Shown in pieces: positions 43,696 through 53,720 of a stretch of DNA of 64,000 nt. The notes beneath the pieces were generated by a model, which worked only from the letters and a program-made list of their open reading frames with translations, made no database searches and was not told the origin of the DNA. The stretch covers positions 72,339,852 to 72,403,851 of the forward strand of contig NC_084463.1 of the NCBI RefSeq assembly GCF_027409185.1, in the 5' to 3' direction. Made by a program: the position numbers and the translations under genes. Position 1 is the stretch's first letter. Every line of letters begins with the position of its first letter. Origin of the DNA: Cynocephalus volans (lineage: Eukaryota; Chordata; Mammalia; Dermoptera; Cynocephalidae).

Positions 43696-43879
43696 GACTT
43701 AATACTTGAAAATGGAGTAGGTTCAATATATCAGTGAAGTAAAAGACACAATAAAATATAATTATTTTATTTTAAAAATCCTCCTGTTCCCTACTGTCCT
43801 ACTTGGTGTAAATAAGGAAAGAGGAACAAAAATACACTGTAATCCAGTAAGTAAAATGAAGATTTCGAATGTCCCCCTG

Positions 43880-43973
43880 CTTTTTTTGGTGTCTGGCTGG
43901 TACAGGGATCAGGCCCTGGACCTTGCTATTATCAGCATCGTGCTCTAACCAACTGTGCTAACCAGCCAGCCCT
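43880..43973 (-). mobile_element. CYN-type SINE, monomer
   Basis: ctttttttggtgtctggctgg to tgtgctaaccagccagccc. Flanked by the imperfect duplication cgaatgtcccc / tgaatgccctt. Confidence 0.87.
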
Positions 43974-43989
43974 TGAATGCCCTTTTTTA

Positions 43990-44529
43990 ATTCTGGGGAA
44001 TTTGAGAGAGAAATTTCTTCTTTTTGTAAATGTCAATTGATCTTATTGACATTTGTCATTCTCTTGGCTTCCCAGCATCCAAACACCATTTCCTATATTT
44101 GGAGATACCCACATCTCCCCTACAGAAGCTGAAAATGCTGGATATTTGCTTTCCCGGGCTATTTTGCATCTAGAGGGAAGGCAGGTAACCAAGATCCCCT
44201 CCATCAGACTCATCTCTAATTGAACAGGAAGCCAGTGATTCAGAACAGCAGAGACCATACTGACTCTAGTCTGGCACAGGTGGCCACAGTATAAGCTCCT
44301 GCAACCACTTCCCAGAGACAGCAGGAACAGGCATTTTGTGACCTTGTCCAGAACTGATGATGTTAGTGGTGCAAATGACAATGTGAGTACTCAGCAGACT
44401 CCCTTTGTAGCAAGAGTTTGGGCATGGCTCCCAGCTCATCTTGTGGCCCCTAAATCTGATTCTTTGGCCCCCTGGAGAGTCTATGATCTATTTGAAATAT
44501 ATTTTTTAACATAAATTTGTTTTCTGCTT
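43990..44529. other. no recognisable gene
   Basis: Segment 44045-44390 (cttggcttcccagcatccaaacacc ... gcaggtaaccaagatcc) may be an old interspersed repeat but I cannot name it. No exon supported. Confidence 0.35.
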
Positions 44530-44545
44530 AAAATAGCTTGAGTTT

Positions 44546-44634
44546 AGGGCCGGCCTGTGGCTCACTTGGGAGAGTGTGGTGCTGATAACACCAAGTCAAG
44601 GGTTTAGATCCCCTTACCCGTCATCTTAAAAAAA
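44546..44634 (+). mobile_element. CYN-type SINE, chimeric short monomer
   Basis: First-monomer head (gggccggcctgtggctcac, gctgataacacc) joined directly to second-monomer tail (aagtcaagggtttagatcc, cttacccgtcatct). Perfect 16-bp duplication aaaatagcttgagttt (44530-44545 and 44635-44650), so the short form itself was retroposed. Confidence 0.93.
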
Positions 44635-44650
44635 AAAATAGCTTGAGTTT

Positions 44651-45082
44651 GTTTCTGTTGTTTGTAATGAAAACCTGTTACATAAAAATCAATGACAGGA
44701 GCATCGGCAGGCAATAGCCTCTCAGGAAATAATCAGAATCGGGGATTCGTTATTTGGATTCTTTGTGGTGACAGCAATAAAAGTCCATTTAGTATTAAAG
44801 GATGGAACTCTGGTAGCCTATGACACACAGCGGCAAAACTGTTGACCAGAAGAGCTTCTGAGGTGCTCATTAAAGGCAAGACTTTTGGGGAAACAAGTGG
44901 TGAAAGCCACGAGGAATCAAAGAATGGGTGGTTGTTGCTGGACAACTTAAAGAAAGAGAATGACGAGCTCAGAGTCTTAAATTGTTGGCCAAGGACCAGC
45001 TAAAATCAAAGGACTTTCTATGGTGGTAACTAAAGGAAAACTTATTGCTTGCAGCTTCCATGCTAAGGTATATAAAACCAAA
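44651..45082. other. no recognisable gene
   Basis: Possibly weak ERV or old repeat in 44700-45000; I see nothing specific. Confidence 0.35.
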
Positions 45083-45095
45083 CTCAAAGTTGGAT

Positions 45096-45269
45096 TTTTT
45101 TTTTTTTTTTTTTTAAAGATGACTGGTAAGGGGATCTTAACCCTTGACTTGGTATTGTCAGCACCACGCTCTCCCAAGTGAGCTAACTGGCCATCCCTAT
45201 ATAAGGATCTGAACCCGTGGCCTTGGTGCTGTCAGCACCACACTTTCCCAAGTGAGCTACGGGCCAGCC
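45096..45269 (-). mobile_element. CYN-type SINE, dimer
   Basis: Antisense dimer with a 20-nt T-run. Perfect 13-bp duplication ctcaaagttggat (45083-45095 and 45270-45282). Confidence 0.95.
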
Positions 45270-45282
45270 CTCAAAGTTGGAT

Positions 45283-47048
45283 CTTTTTGATTGTCAAATT
45301 ATAATATTAGTTGAATTCACAGATTATCCAGCTTAAAAAGTGAAAGTTAGAACTATGGCTGGGAAAAAAGTTTTCCCAGAGAATTGACTAGATCATGTCT
45401 GGAAACTCCAATATATTCCGAGCCTCCCTTGCTAGAGGAAGCTGTCCTACTTCTCCTCTTGTGACTCTATTTTGCTTTACTTGAAGTCCCTGCAACAACT
45501 TTACCTGCTTGCAAGGGGAAGCTAGTTCTTCACTTACCCTCCCCTCCATTGTTTCCCAAACCATAATTAGAATCAGAGCCCAGCATGCTCTGCATGGCCA
45601 AAAACAAAGTCAGACTGTGAAGAGATTATTTTGCTGATTTATATTGGAAAAAAATAAAATAAAATTCCTAAATGGTATTCCAACGATGCTAGATCAAGTA
45701 GGAAATATTACAATTCTGGATTAGGATGAAATTATCAATGTGAGTGAAATTCTCAGAGATTCTGAAATCACTGGGCTAGATCAAACAGCTGGGGCAATTC
45801 TAATTGTGTGCTCCACTTTTACATTAAGAGCTGGTCCATTTTGGCAAACTGTTGCCCACACCTGCTACAACAAAGCCTCAAATAGGTCTGATGATGCAGA
45901 AAGCCATAAAAGCAGCAGGAATCAGATTATGTATCTGCAGTGGAGTAAGAAATTCCTTTTTCTGAAAATAGGTGGACCCTTGAATGATGACATGGGCTTT
46001 CCTTCTTTCAGCCTCAAGTGATATCAAAGACAGCTAGTCATGTTTCTAAACTCCATTGACCTGATGAATTCATCACTCTGTGAGGGCTGTTGAGACCACC
46101 AAACTTGGGGCACAGACCAATATGTATCCTTAATCACCTGTGAATATTTGAAAGCAATTGTAAAACCAGTGAGAGAAGTCTTAGCTATGTCTGAGTTGTC
46201 ATCCTCACCAAGCATGAACATGGTGGCCCTTTGTGGTCTGCCCTAACTTACCTATGCTAATTGAAGTTGAGATGCCAGACATTCCTTGGTATACTGTAAA
46301 GGGAATAATTCCAAGCCTTAGGGAAATAGGAGTGTTGGAGGGAATTTTTAACGGGTGAACTGCTCACTCATCTCCTTGTCCCTTAAAGAGGACAATCTGT
46401 TCACCAAGACATTGAGAAACACTGAAAAGAGGGGTACCAGCATCTTTGAATATGTAATGGCCATTGGGAAATGCCTCAATTGAAAAGAGCACCCTGATTT
46501 CTATGGGGAGAAAAACCATGATCCAAGGGTAGGAGAAGTTAGGTAGAGGTAAGGTGGGTGTCGTTACAAAAACAGGCAGCAAGTTCAGGGTCATTTTCAG
46601 AATGGTCTGAACCACAGGATCTGGCAGTGGCTCAGTGATGATGAGTTCCCTACAACCAAATTATAGGGCAGCCCATGCAGGTCCTGCCTCATCCATATAA
46701 TACAAAACAAAACAAGAAAATTTCTAGAAATGGTTAGAGAGGCCCGACTTGAATCATGCTGATGGTGGTTTATAGACTCAAAAGTGATGGGATCTGGTAA
46801 GCAGGAAGTATCAGATAACCAAGGTGACTTAATAAGACACTTAGCTGCATCTCAGAAGGGAAGATAAACCCCAGAAAACACAGGGGCCCAACACCACATG
46901 ATGTTTCTAAGGGTCTATAGGTCTGGATAGGCCTGGAGCAGGTTGAAATATTTTCTCCTACGTAAAGGTTTAAAATGACTGATAAATGAAACTATAAAAA
47001 AAAAATTTACGTCAACATAACATCTTAAGTAGTTGAAAGACTTAGTGA
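45283..47048. other. no gene; possible old ERVL/MaLR internal sequence
   Basis: The block 45690-46920 has the texture of decayed retroviral internal DNA (for example agatgccagacattccttggtatactg at 46270). It lies 1.4 kb left of the clearer ERVL pol fossil at 48331. I could not confirm any domain, and the short open frames are not recognisable. Treat as unresolved. Confidence 0.3.
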
Positions 47049-47049
47049 C

Positions 47050-47137
47050 GGTTAGAGCGCAGACTTGTAACACCAAGGCCAAGAGTTCGGAAGTTCGGAT
47101 CCCCACACCGGCCAGCCACCAAAAAGAAAAAGAAAAA
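47050..47137 (+). mobile_element. CYN-type SINE, monomer, 5'-truncated
   Basis: Starts within the A box (cggttagagcgcagac), with ttgtaacaccaaggcc, then an internal small duplication agttcggaagttcggatcc that repeats part of the B box. Ends gccagccacc plus an A-rich tail. Duplication unclear. Confidence 0.85.
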
Positions 47138-47154
47138 GTAGTGGCAAACTGGAA

Positions 47155-47850
47155 AACTCTTTTACAACTTGTATCACAGACAGAGGGCTAACCTCCCATA
47201 AACATCTTTATATGCAACAGAAAAACCCAGCAACTCAACAGGAAAATGGAAAAATGATGAGACAATTTAGAGGATAAGAAATACAGATCAGTCTTAAATA
47301 TGTGAAAGATGCTCAACTTGACATGCAAATGAAAACTTCTGAGGTACCATTTCTTACCAAATTGACAAAATTCCAGAACTAAGACATCACACTCAGTTGA
47401 TAAAGTTGTGGGAAAACTAGCAGTCTCATAAATTACTGGCAGGAATACAAAAATGGAACAATCTGTGCTCTAAAATTTGCCTGTGTTTATCAAACTACAA
47501 ATGCATGTATGCTTTAATTCAGCATTCTCACTTCTGGGACTCTATCCCACAGATATTACTTGCACATATAAAACATGATATATGTACTAGAGTTTTTATT
47601 GTAGCATTGTTTGAATGGCAAAAGATTGGAAATAAAATATCTTTACCAATAGGAAGATGTTAAATAAACTATGGTACATCTACACAGCACGACACTGTTT
47701 TGCTGTTAAAAAAAAAGTGGGAACATTTAATATGTACTTAAATAGAAAATATGTAGTATATATTGTTAAGTGAAAAAGGTGCAGAAAAGTGTATATAAAT
47801 GCTATTATTTGGGTAAGAAAGGTTGGTAGGATAAGAATATTTGTTTTGCT
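47155..47850 (+). mobile_element. old LINE-1 3' end
   Basis: Decayed ORF2 C-terminal sequence: gatgctcaacttgacatgcaaatg, ctcataaattactggcagg, ctcacttctgggactctatccc, agaagatg-like ggaagatgttaaataaactatgg with tacatctacacagc. Ends in 3' UTR-like gttaagtgaaaaaggtgcag. No open frame. Confidence 0.75.
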
Positions 47851-47946
47851 TGCATTTCTATAAAGAAACTTCAGAAAGATAATGAAGATGCCTATACGTA
47901 GACAAGGGAATGGGATAGAAAAGCATATAGAAAAGAGAGGAAAAAA

Positions 47947-47972
47947 GGGAATGAGAGGGGCGGGGGTGGGGG
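47947..47972 (+). other. potential G-quadruplex
   Basis: Four G-tracts GGG, GGGG, GGGGG, GGGGG with loops of 7, 1 and 1 nt in gggaatgagaggggcggggg and following tgggggt. Confidence 0.6.
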
Positions 47973-48018
47973 TGCACAGCTTAGTGGCCCCCCAGCTGTT
48001 GGAGACAGCACACATTAA

Positions 48019-48330
48019 ATGTGGGATCTGTTCTCCAATGCATTTGTATTGAATACATTACTTAGGTTATTGGTTTGGCTGCTAAACAGATACTCAAATT
48101 ATTTAAGTGCCTTAAACAAGATAGAAATGTATTTTATTCTCATGAGATGGTCCCGAGTTAAGTGGCCAAGGCTGGTAGGGTGGCTCTGCTCCAGAGAGTA
48201 TCCAGGGACCCAGGCTCCTCCTGTCACGTAGCTCTGCCATGCCTCAGGTGTTGTTCTTGTTCACATGGTTTATTTACCATGGTAGGCTGGGCAGTCATGT
48301 GCCCAGCTAAAATTCTATCTTAAATTTTAA
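48019..48330. repeat. unresolved old repeat
   Basis: The run from ggttattggtttggctgctaaacag to ccagctaaaattctatcttaaattttaa resembles a common old mammalian repeat in antisense or LTR form. I cannot classify it. Confidence 0.3.
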
Positions 48331-48870
48331 ATTCATATCATGCTGAGTGATCTGAAGTGCTGTCAACTTTAAGAGAGCCCAGAGCATCAGAAGAATCTCC
48401 AGCTGACTCAGGTTGGAGTGCAAGACAGCTCTGCCACTTGGCTTTTATGTGCCAGTGGATCTGGTGATGCCCAAAGCGACTGTGGCCCATCAGGAACCTG
48501 TGTTGTCTTAATAAAAGAATGACACTGAAGATCCCTAGCAAAGACATATTCTTTTCTTTTGAGAAACAGATCTTGTTCTACTACTGGGCACTGGTAGCAA
48601 ATAAAGGCCTTATCACAGGACACTAGTAGTATGAGAAATCCAAGCTGACCATCACAAAGTGGGTGCTATCTGACCCTCTAAGCCATACAGTTGGACATGT
48701 CCAGTAAGATCCTATCATTAAGAGGGAGTAGTATATACAAGACCAGGTGTGAGCAGGTCCTGAAGGCACCAGCACGTTCCATGGACAGGTGAGTCACACT
48801 CCTGCCATTCCCATCCCTGTCACATGCCTACTCCTCCTCCCTTAGCCCGTGTTAGGAGACAGACACAAAA
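48331..48870 (+). mobile_element. ERVL-type endogenous retrovirus pol fossil
   Basis: Nucleotide-level resemblance to the RNase H-to-integrase part of ERVL pol. Landmarks are ccagctgactcaggttggagtgcaagacagctctgccacttgg near 48400, the tactactgggcactggtagc block near 48580, and gagcaggtcctgaaggcacc near 48750. The frame is destroyed by stops and indels. No gag, env or flanking LTR pair is found with it, so this is a lone remnant. Confidence 0.6.
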
Positions 48871-49432
48871 TGGAAAAATAGATTTTAAGGAAAAATAAAC
48901 TAGAATAGGTGACTGTAAAAGGGAAGTAGAGATGCTCTCATATCTAAACTGCTTTTAAAGAGGGCATCCGAAAAGGTGAAGATGTCTCAGTAGTTTCTAG
49001 GTCAAAAATAATGACCGACACCAACAGAGTCTAACAGAGAAAGCAGAGTCTCAGACAGCCATCTAGAATGACTCTCCGCAGAGGTGGCCAATAACCAAGG
49101 AATGATGTAAGGTGGTTTCCCAAAGTTACAGAAAGAGAATCCAGCATTATCATAATTGAGACACCACCTCTTAATTACCGAGAGAGCCACACTGAATGGT
49201 GCAGAGAATCGAGACAAATTTTAGTGAAAGATCAAAAAGATTAGTGTAACACATTCAAGGAATTACTAGGTAAGTTTTACTGTGTACAGTCACTATAGGT
49301 GGGTTCACAGGCCTTGTCCTGAGGGAACCTAAGAACCCTTAGGGAAGGCTCTGCAAAGGTGAAACATGAAAGAGGAGCATGAAAAACCATGATAAATTGC
49401 ATCCAGGTCTGAATCAGATTATGATCTAATGA
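48871..49432. other. no recognisable gene
   Basis: Probably more decayed retroviral or unique sequence; no feature I can name. Confidence 0.35.
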
Positions 49433-49803
49433 TGTCTTGGTCTGTTTTCTGCTACTATAACAGAATATCTGAGACTAGGTAATTTATAAGAAAAGAAATT
49501 TATTTGGCTCACAGTTCTGGAGGCTGGGAAGCCCAAGATTTAGGGCCACATCTGGTGAGGGCCTTCTTGCTGTGTCATCTTATGGCTGAAGGTGAGAGAG
49601 AGAGAGAGAGCCGAACTTACTTTTATAACAAACCCACTCTCTTGACAACTAACCCACCCCTGAGATAATGATATTAATCCATTCATGAAGGCAGAGCCTT
49701 AATGACCTAATCACCTCTTATCAGGTCTTACCTCCCAGTGCTGCTGCATTGGGAATTAAGTTTCCAACACATAAACTTTGGAGGACACATTTAAACCATA
49801 TCA
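49433..49803 (-). mobile_element. MaLR LTR (MST/MLT1A-like), antisense
   Basis: Plus-strand order tgtcttggtctgttttctgc, gagactaggtaatttataag, tttggctcacagttctggagg, and at the right aaactttggaggacacattt ... aaccatatca. This is the reverse complement of a MaLR LTR. Contains a (GA)n run at about 49589-49610. Confidence 0.85.
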
Positions 49804-50259
49804 GATGGGGAAATGTTTCCCAGATAGAATTATCTAAATGAGGGAACTAAAGGTGGACAACATGTATTTGAATAACGGATGTTTTTTGCAGACTAAGAAA
49901 TTGATTTTATATATCTAACTATAGAATACTTCATAAGACAAACCTACATGAATGTGTTAGATAAACAAATAGTGGGACAAAAAAATGAGTTCTGGATTCT
50001 GGGAACATAATTTTGCCTGGGATAACCACTTTGGGGCCTGGGGATGGTTTGTTTCCTAAATTCAGTGAGTCCAAAGCCAGTGCCAGTGCCAGTGATTATC
50101 TTGTGTGTATGTTAATTCACAGAGTCTTTGAAAAGGAAGATTCATGAAAGACTTGGCACTGAACTAATGCAACTTCTGAGGTAATGAAGGAGTGATGCAC
50201 TTTACTATAAGAGATACTTCAGGCCTTGGCTATTGAAGAAACTTCAACTCCCACTTTGG
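49804..50259. other. no gene; small GCCAGT repeat
   Basis: Unassigned except for three tandem GCCAGT units (about 50075-50093). Confidence 0.4.
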
Positions 50260-50435
50260 ATTAAAATCCAAAGAAATTTAAAAGTCTAAAATTGTGATTG
50301 GAATGCTCAATTGCTTATTCTGCTCAGCCTCAGAGACAGGCTTCCTTGAGTGTTGGCCTGTCTCTGAGATTGAGCAGAATAAGCAATTGAGCATTCCAAT
50401 CAGTTTTAGACTTTTAAATTTCTTTGGATTTTAAT
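50260..50435. repeat. long near-perfect inverted repeat (about 80-bp arms)
   Basis: Left arm 50260-50341 and right arm 50356-50435 are reverse complements with about 77 matches in 80 positions: three substitutions and one 2-nt indel. The loop is 14 nt (ttccttgagtgttg). The arms start attaaaatccaaagaaattt and end ctcagagacaggc at the loop. Transcription of either strand would give a long, almost fully paired hairpin. The arms match no transposon I know and no target-site duplication is visible outside them. Confidence 0.92.
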
Positions 50436-51142
50436 GTCATTGAACTTTAACATGCAAGGGGATTTAGGTTTTTGGACTTCAATTTTTCCTTGGGGATTTC
50501 ACATTGGGAGGGGGTTTACACTTACATTTGGGAATTTTCTTATATTTGGGGTCTTTTATTATTGAAGTGTATCTGTGCAAAATACTGTGCAAGAACCTTC
50601 ATTTCAAAAGCTAATGTCATTGTGGAACTTTTAATATGTTATGTTAGACAACTGGCTGGGTGTATTTTGGATTAGGGAGTGAATTTTTAGCCTTAGGAAC
50701 ACACTCAACTTGGACCATCTGGGGCCCTTTTTAGTGGCTGCTGGGGCAACATTTACACTGCCCCTCAGTGATTCCAGGAGGATACCCAAATAAGGAGTGA
50801 TTGTTCTGGGTAAGCAGTGCCATGAAGGTGGAAGCAGTAAAAGCCTCACTTCGGAGAACGGTGAAACCCAAAGGGTCAGAAAACAAAAAAGGGGAGAAAG
50901 TTAGACAGGAACACTTTTCCCGCAGTCTTGATTACCAGGAAGTGGTGGCATTTATCAGTCAATCAGGGAAGAATAAACTGGGCATGCTGGGTTCAGTGAC
51001 TTTCTCCTTCTACTTGGGTGGGATCTGTCCCCAGCAGTGCTTTTCCATACCCGCATGCCTGAGTCATACCTGGAGAGGCCCCCACAATGGTGTGTGCCCT
51101 GATCCAGGGCTGCCTGCCACTGGGTGTGGACGTCAGCTGAAC
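50436..51142. other. no recognisable gene
   Basis: The longest open frame (from 50801) runs into the T-rich tail of the next SINE and has no protein features. No repeat recognised. Confidence 0.4.
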
Positions 51143-51153
51143 GCTAGGGCTCA

Positions 51154-51157
<4 letters not shown>

Positions 51158-51186
<29 letters not shown>

Positions 51187-51336
51187 TGACCGGTAAGGGG
51201 ATCTTAACCCTTGACTTGGTGTTGTGAGCACCATGCTCAGCCAGTGAGCGAACCGGCCATCCGTATATGGGATCCGAACCCGGGGCCTTGGTGTTATCAG
51301 CACCGCACTCTACCGAGTGAGCCACGGGCCGGCCCA
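51158..51336 (-). mobile_element. CYN-type SINE, dimer
   Basis: Antisense dimer with a tail of more than 20 T. Perfect 15-bp duplication gctagggctcaattt (51143-51157 and 51337-51351). The long, pure tail suggests a young insertion. Confidence 0.96.
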
Positions 51337-51351
51337 GCTAGGGCTCAATTT

Positions 51352-51939
51352 GAAGGCCCGTTTGGCTCTCTCTCAAAGCTGCATCCTGCAACTTAGCCTT
51401 CAGCAGAAACAAGGGGGATATTTTGAAATGTTCTGAAATTCCCTTTTCATATTTTTCAGTTTTTTCAAAACCCAATTGGAGAAGACAGGTGCTATTTATT
51501 GGGCTCCCTTAAGACCACAGACTGTGATTATTATTCCCTTCTACTTCCACAATGGCTGGGTTCCAGACAGATTGGGGCTGCAGAACATTTTTGATCTTGC
51601 TTGGATTAAAAGAAAATGACCAGAAAGAAGGGGGTGTACACTGTTACTGCATAAATAAATAGAAATGGCTTATTTGTTGGTGGCTGGCCAGTATGGCATT
51701 TATATTTAAAATCTCCATTTCTTTAGAAATTAGGGAAGGCTCTTTCAGATCTTAGCTGGAGCCACCAAGAACTCCCAGGGCGACTTCCACTTAACAGCTC
51801 ATCTCAGTCCTGACACCCCCGGATAGTGACTGGATTGGGAGTCGGAAGTGAGCGATTCTGTGGTATTGAGAACGGAAGTAAGAAGGCTGGAAGGGGAAAA
51901 CAATAGGTGAGCCAGGATAAAAATGTGGCAATCCTCCCC
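51352..51939. other. no gene; 21-bp SINE-like scrap
   Basis: ttggtggctggccagtatggc at 51677-51697 equals the antisense 3' end of a CYN monomer but is too short to call. Otherwise unassigned. Confidence 0.4.
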
Positions 51940-52240
51940 CCACCCTCTTGCTTACAGAGTCAGACATAGCGGTTGAGTTTTATTCCTTAGATTTCTCACT
52001 TGCCATTCACTATTCAACCCACTGCAATCTGGCCCCCACTCATGCCAAAACTGCTTTTGATGAAGGTTTCAGTGACTTCCTTACTACAAAATGCAACCGA
52101 CAGTTGTCAGCCTTCACAGTACTGGACTTCTTTGCCTTATTTGAAACTATTGGTTAACCATCCTCCTGGTCAGTATCTTTGACATCACTTTCTCCTGGTT
52201 CTTTTCCTGCCTCCTGACTGCTGCTGCTTAGTTACCTCAT
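51940..52240 (+). repeat. L2-type LINE fragment
   Basis: tcaacccactgcaatctggccccc, aaaactgcttttgatgaaggtttcagtgac and cctggttcttttcctgcctcctgactgctg resemble an internal L2-type segment lying 5' of the usual 3' end. Confidence 0.5.
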
Positions 52241-52900
52241 TCATGTAAGGTCCTATGCCAGGTGCTGGGAACATAGCAGTAAACACAACAGACACAGTGT
52301 CTTCCCTAATGGGAAAGACAGACATTAAGTGAATAATTACACATCAATTATTTGATTACAATTATGGAAAGTACAATAGAGAGAGTACAAGGGGCTGTGA
52401 GAGCATCCAGCAGGGGCCTAGTTTACACTGGGGGCTCAGCGAAGGCTGCCCTGAAGAAGTGGCATTTAAGCTAAGACCTGAAGGATGTGGGGGTGCAACC
52501 AGGTGAGCAATTGGGACGATTCTGTTGCTGCACTGTTTGTATCTACTTGGTCTGCCCAGAGGTTGGTCACCTGTGGTAGTGATCCATCTAAATTGCACAC
52601 CTGTTTGTGACCAACTCCCTCACCTGCTGCAAACCCTTCCAGGGCTTCCAGGCAGAGGAAACAGAATGAGGAAAGGTCCCAAGGTAAAAAGGAGTTTGCA
52701 TGTTCCAGGAACAGAAAAGCTAGCATGGCTGGGGAAGAGGGAATGAAAAGGTGAGGTTGGGAGGGACAAGACTTTACTGGGCCCTATAATCATGTAGGAT
52801 TTTGGACTAAATCTTAAGAACAGTAAGAAGGCACTAAAGTAAGAAGTCAGGAAAGTGACTTGATCAGATTTGTTTTCTAAAAAGATGTCTCCATGTCTAA
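52241..52900 (+). repeat. unclassified ancient interspersed repeat, longest copy
   Basis: gccaggtgctgggaacatagcag, ttccctaatgggaaagacag, ctgccctgaagaagtggcatttaagc, gcagaggaaacagaatgagg, agtaagaaggcactaaag and gtgacttgatcagatttg are in the same order as the family at 14196. A foreign 72-bp piece (52578-52649) inside it matches 53372-53438. Confidence 0.6.
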
Positions 52901-52909
52901 ATCTGAACT

Positions 52910-53720
52910 GACCGTGCCCTCAAATCTGTTTCTCCTCCTATTTCCCCCATGTGGCATCACTATCTTTTAGAAACCTGGAATCATTCAAGAGAACTTCATC
53001 TCAGGCCAAGCCCGTGGCGCACTTGGGAGAGTGCGGCGCTAGGAGCGCGGCGACACTACCGCCCCGGGTTCAGATCCTATATAGGAATGGCCGGTGCACT
53101 CACTGGCTGAGTGCCGGTCACGAAAGAGACAAAAAAAAAAAAAAAGAGAGAGAACTTCATCTCCCTTACCTTCCACTTCCAATTAATCACCAGGGTTGTG
53201 AATTTTACCTACCTATTATTTCTAGATATCCAAGCCCTTCTCACCACACTGACTACCCATGACCCACACTAAAGTCCTTATTATCCCTCCCTTGGCCTAT
53301 GCGATAGTCTCTTAACTAATCTGCTTCCATACGTGCCCCTCCTTCAAGCCATCCCCTGCATTGCAACCTGAGTGATCCATAAATTGCACACCTGGCCGTG
53401 ACCAGTTCCCTCACCTGCTGCAAACCCTTCCAGGGCTCCCCAGAGCCTTGAGAAACTCTGCTCTCTGTACTGAGGTGTATGAGGCCCTCTGTTACATGGC
53501 CCTTGCCTGTTTCCATCTACTGCTGCTTCCAGCCTCACACTGGACAGCTCAGGAAAATTGAAATGCCTGAGGTTCTTTGTACAAGCCATACTGTCACATC
53601 CCGCTCCGTCTTTGCTTATTTCCCTTCTGCCTAGAATCCCCTTCCACCCTTTCTTTTAGTGGCTATTCCTTATTCATCATTTAAAATTCAACTCAGATGT
53701 TAACCCATCTCTCATTGGGT
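52910..53720 (+). repeat. L2-type LINE, interrupted by a SINE
   Basis: Left and right parts flank the SINE at 53003-53148. Recognisable pieces: ccaagcccttctcacc, acctgctgcaaacccttccaggg, gcccttgcctgtttccatc, ttctgcctagaatccccttccacc and ttaaaattcaactcagatg. Confidence 0.55.
53003..53148 (+). mobile_element. CYN-related SINE, GC-rich second type
   Basis: aggccaagcccgtggcgcactt, a gcggcgctaggagcgcggcgacac insert and gagtgccggtcacgaaagagac before the A-run. Perfect 15-bp duplication agagaacttcatctc (52988-53002 and 53149-53163). Confidence 0.95.

Noticed and set aside
50801..51196. 131-codon open frame
   Set aside because: Ends in poly-Phe encoded by the tail of an antisense SINE; no domain recognised upstream.
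51677..51697. 21-bp match to the CYN SINE 3' end
   Set aside because: Too short to distinguish a truncated insertion from chance; no flanking duplication seen.
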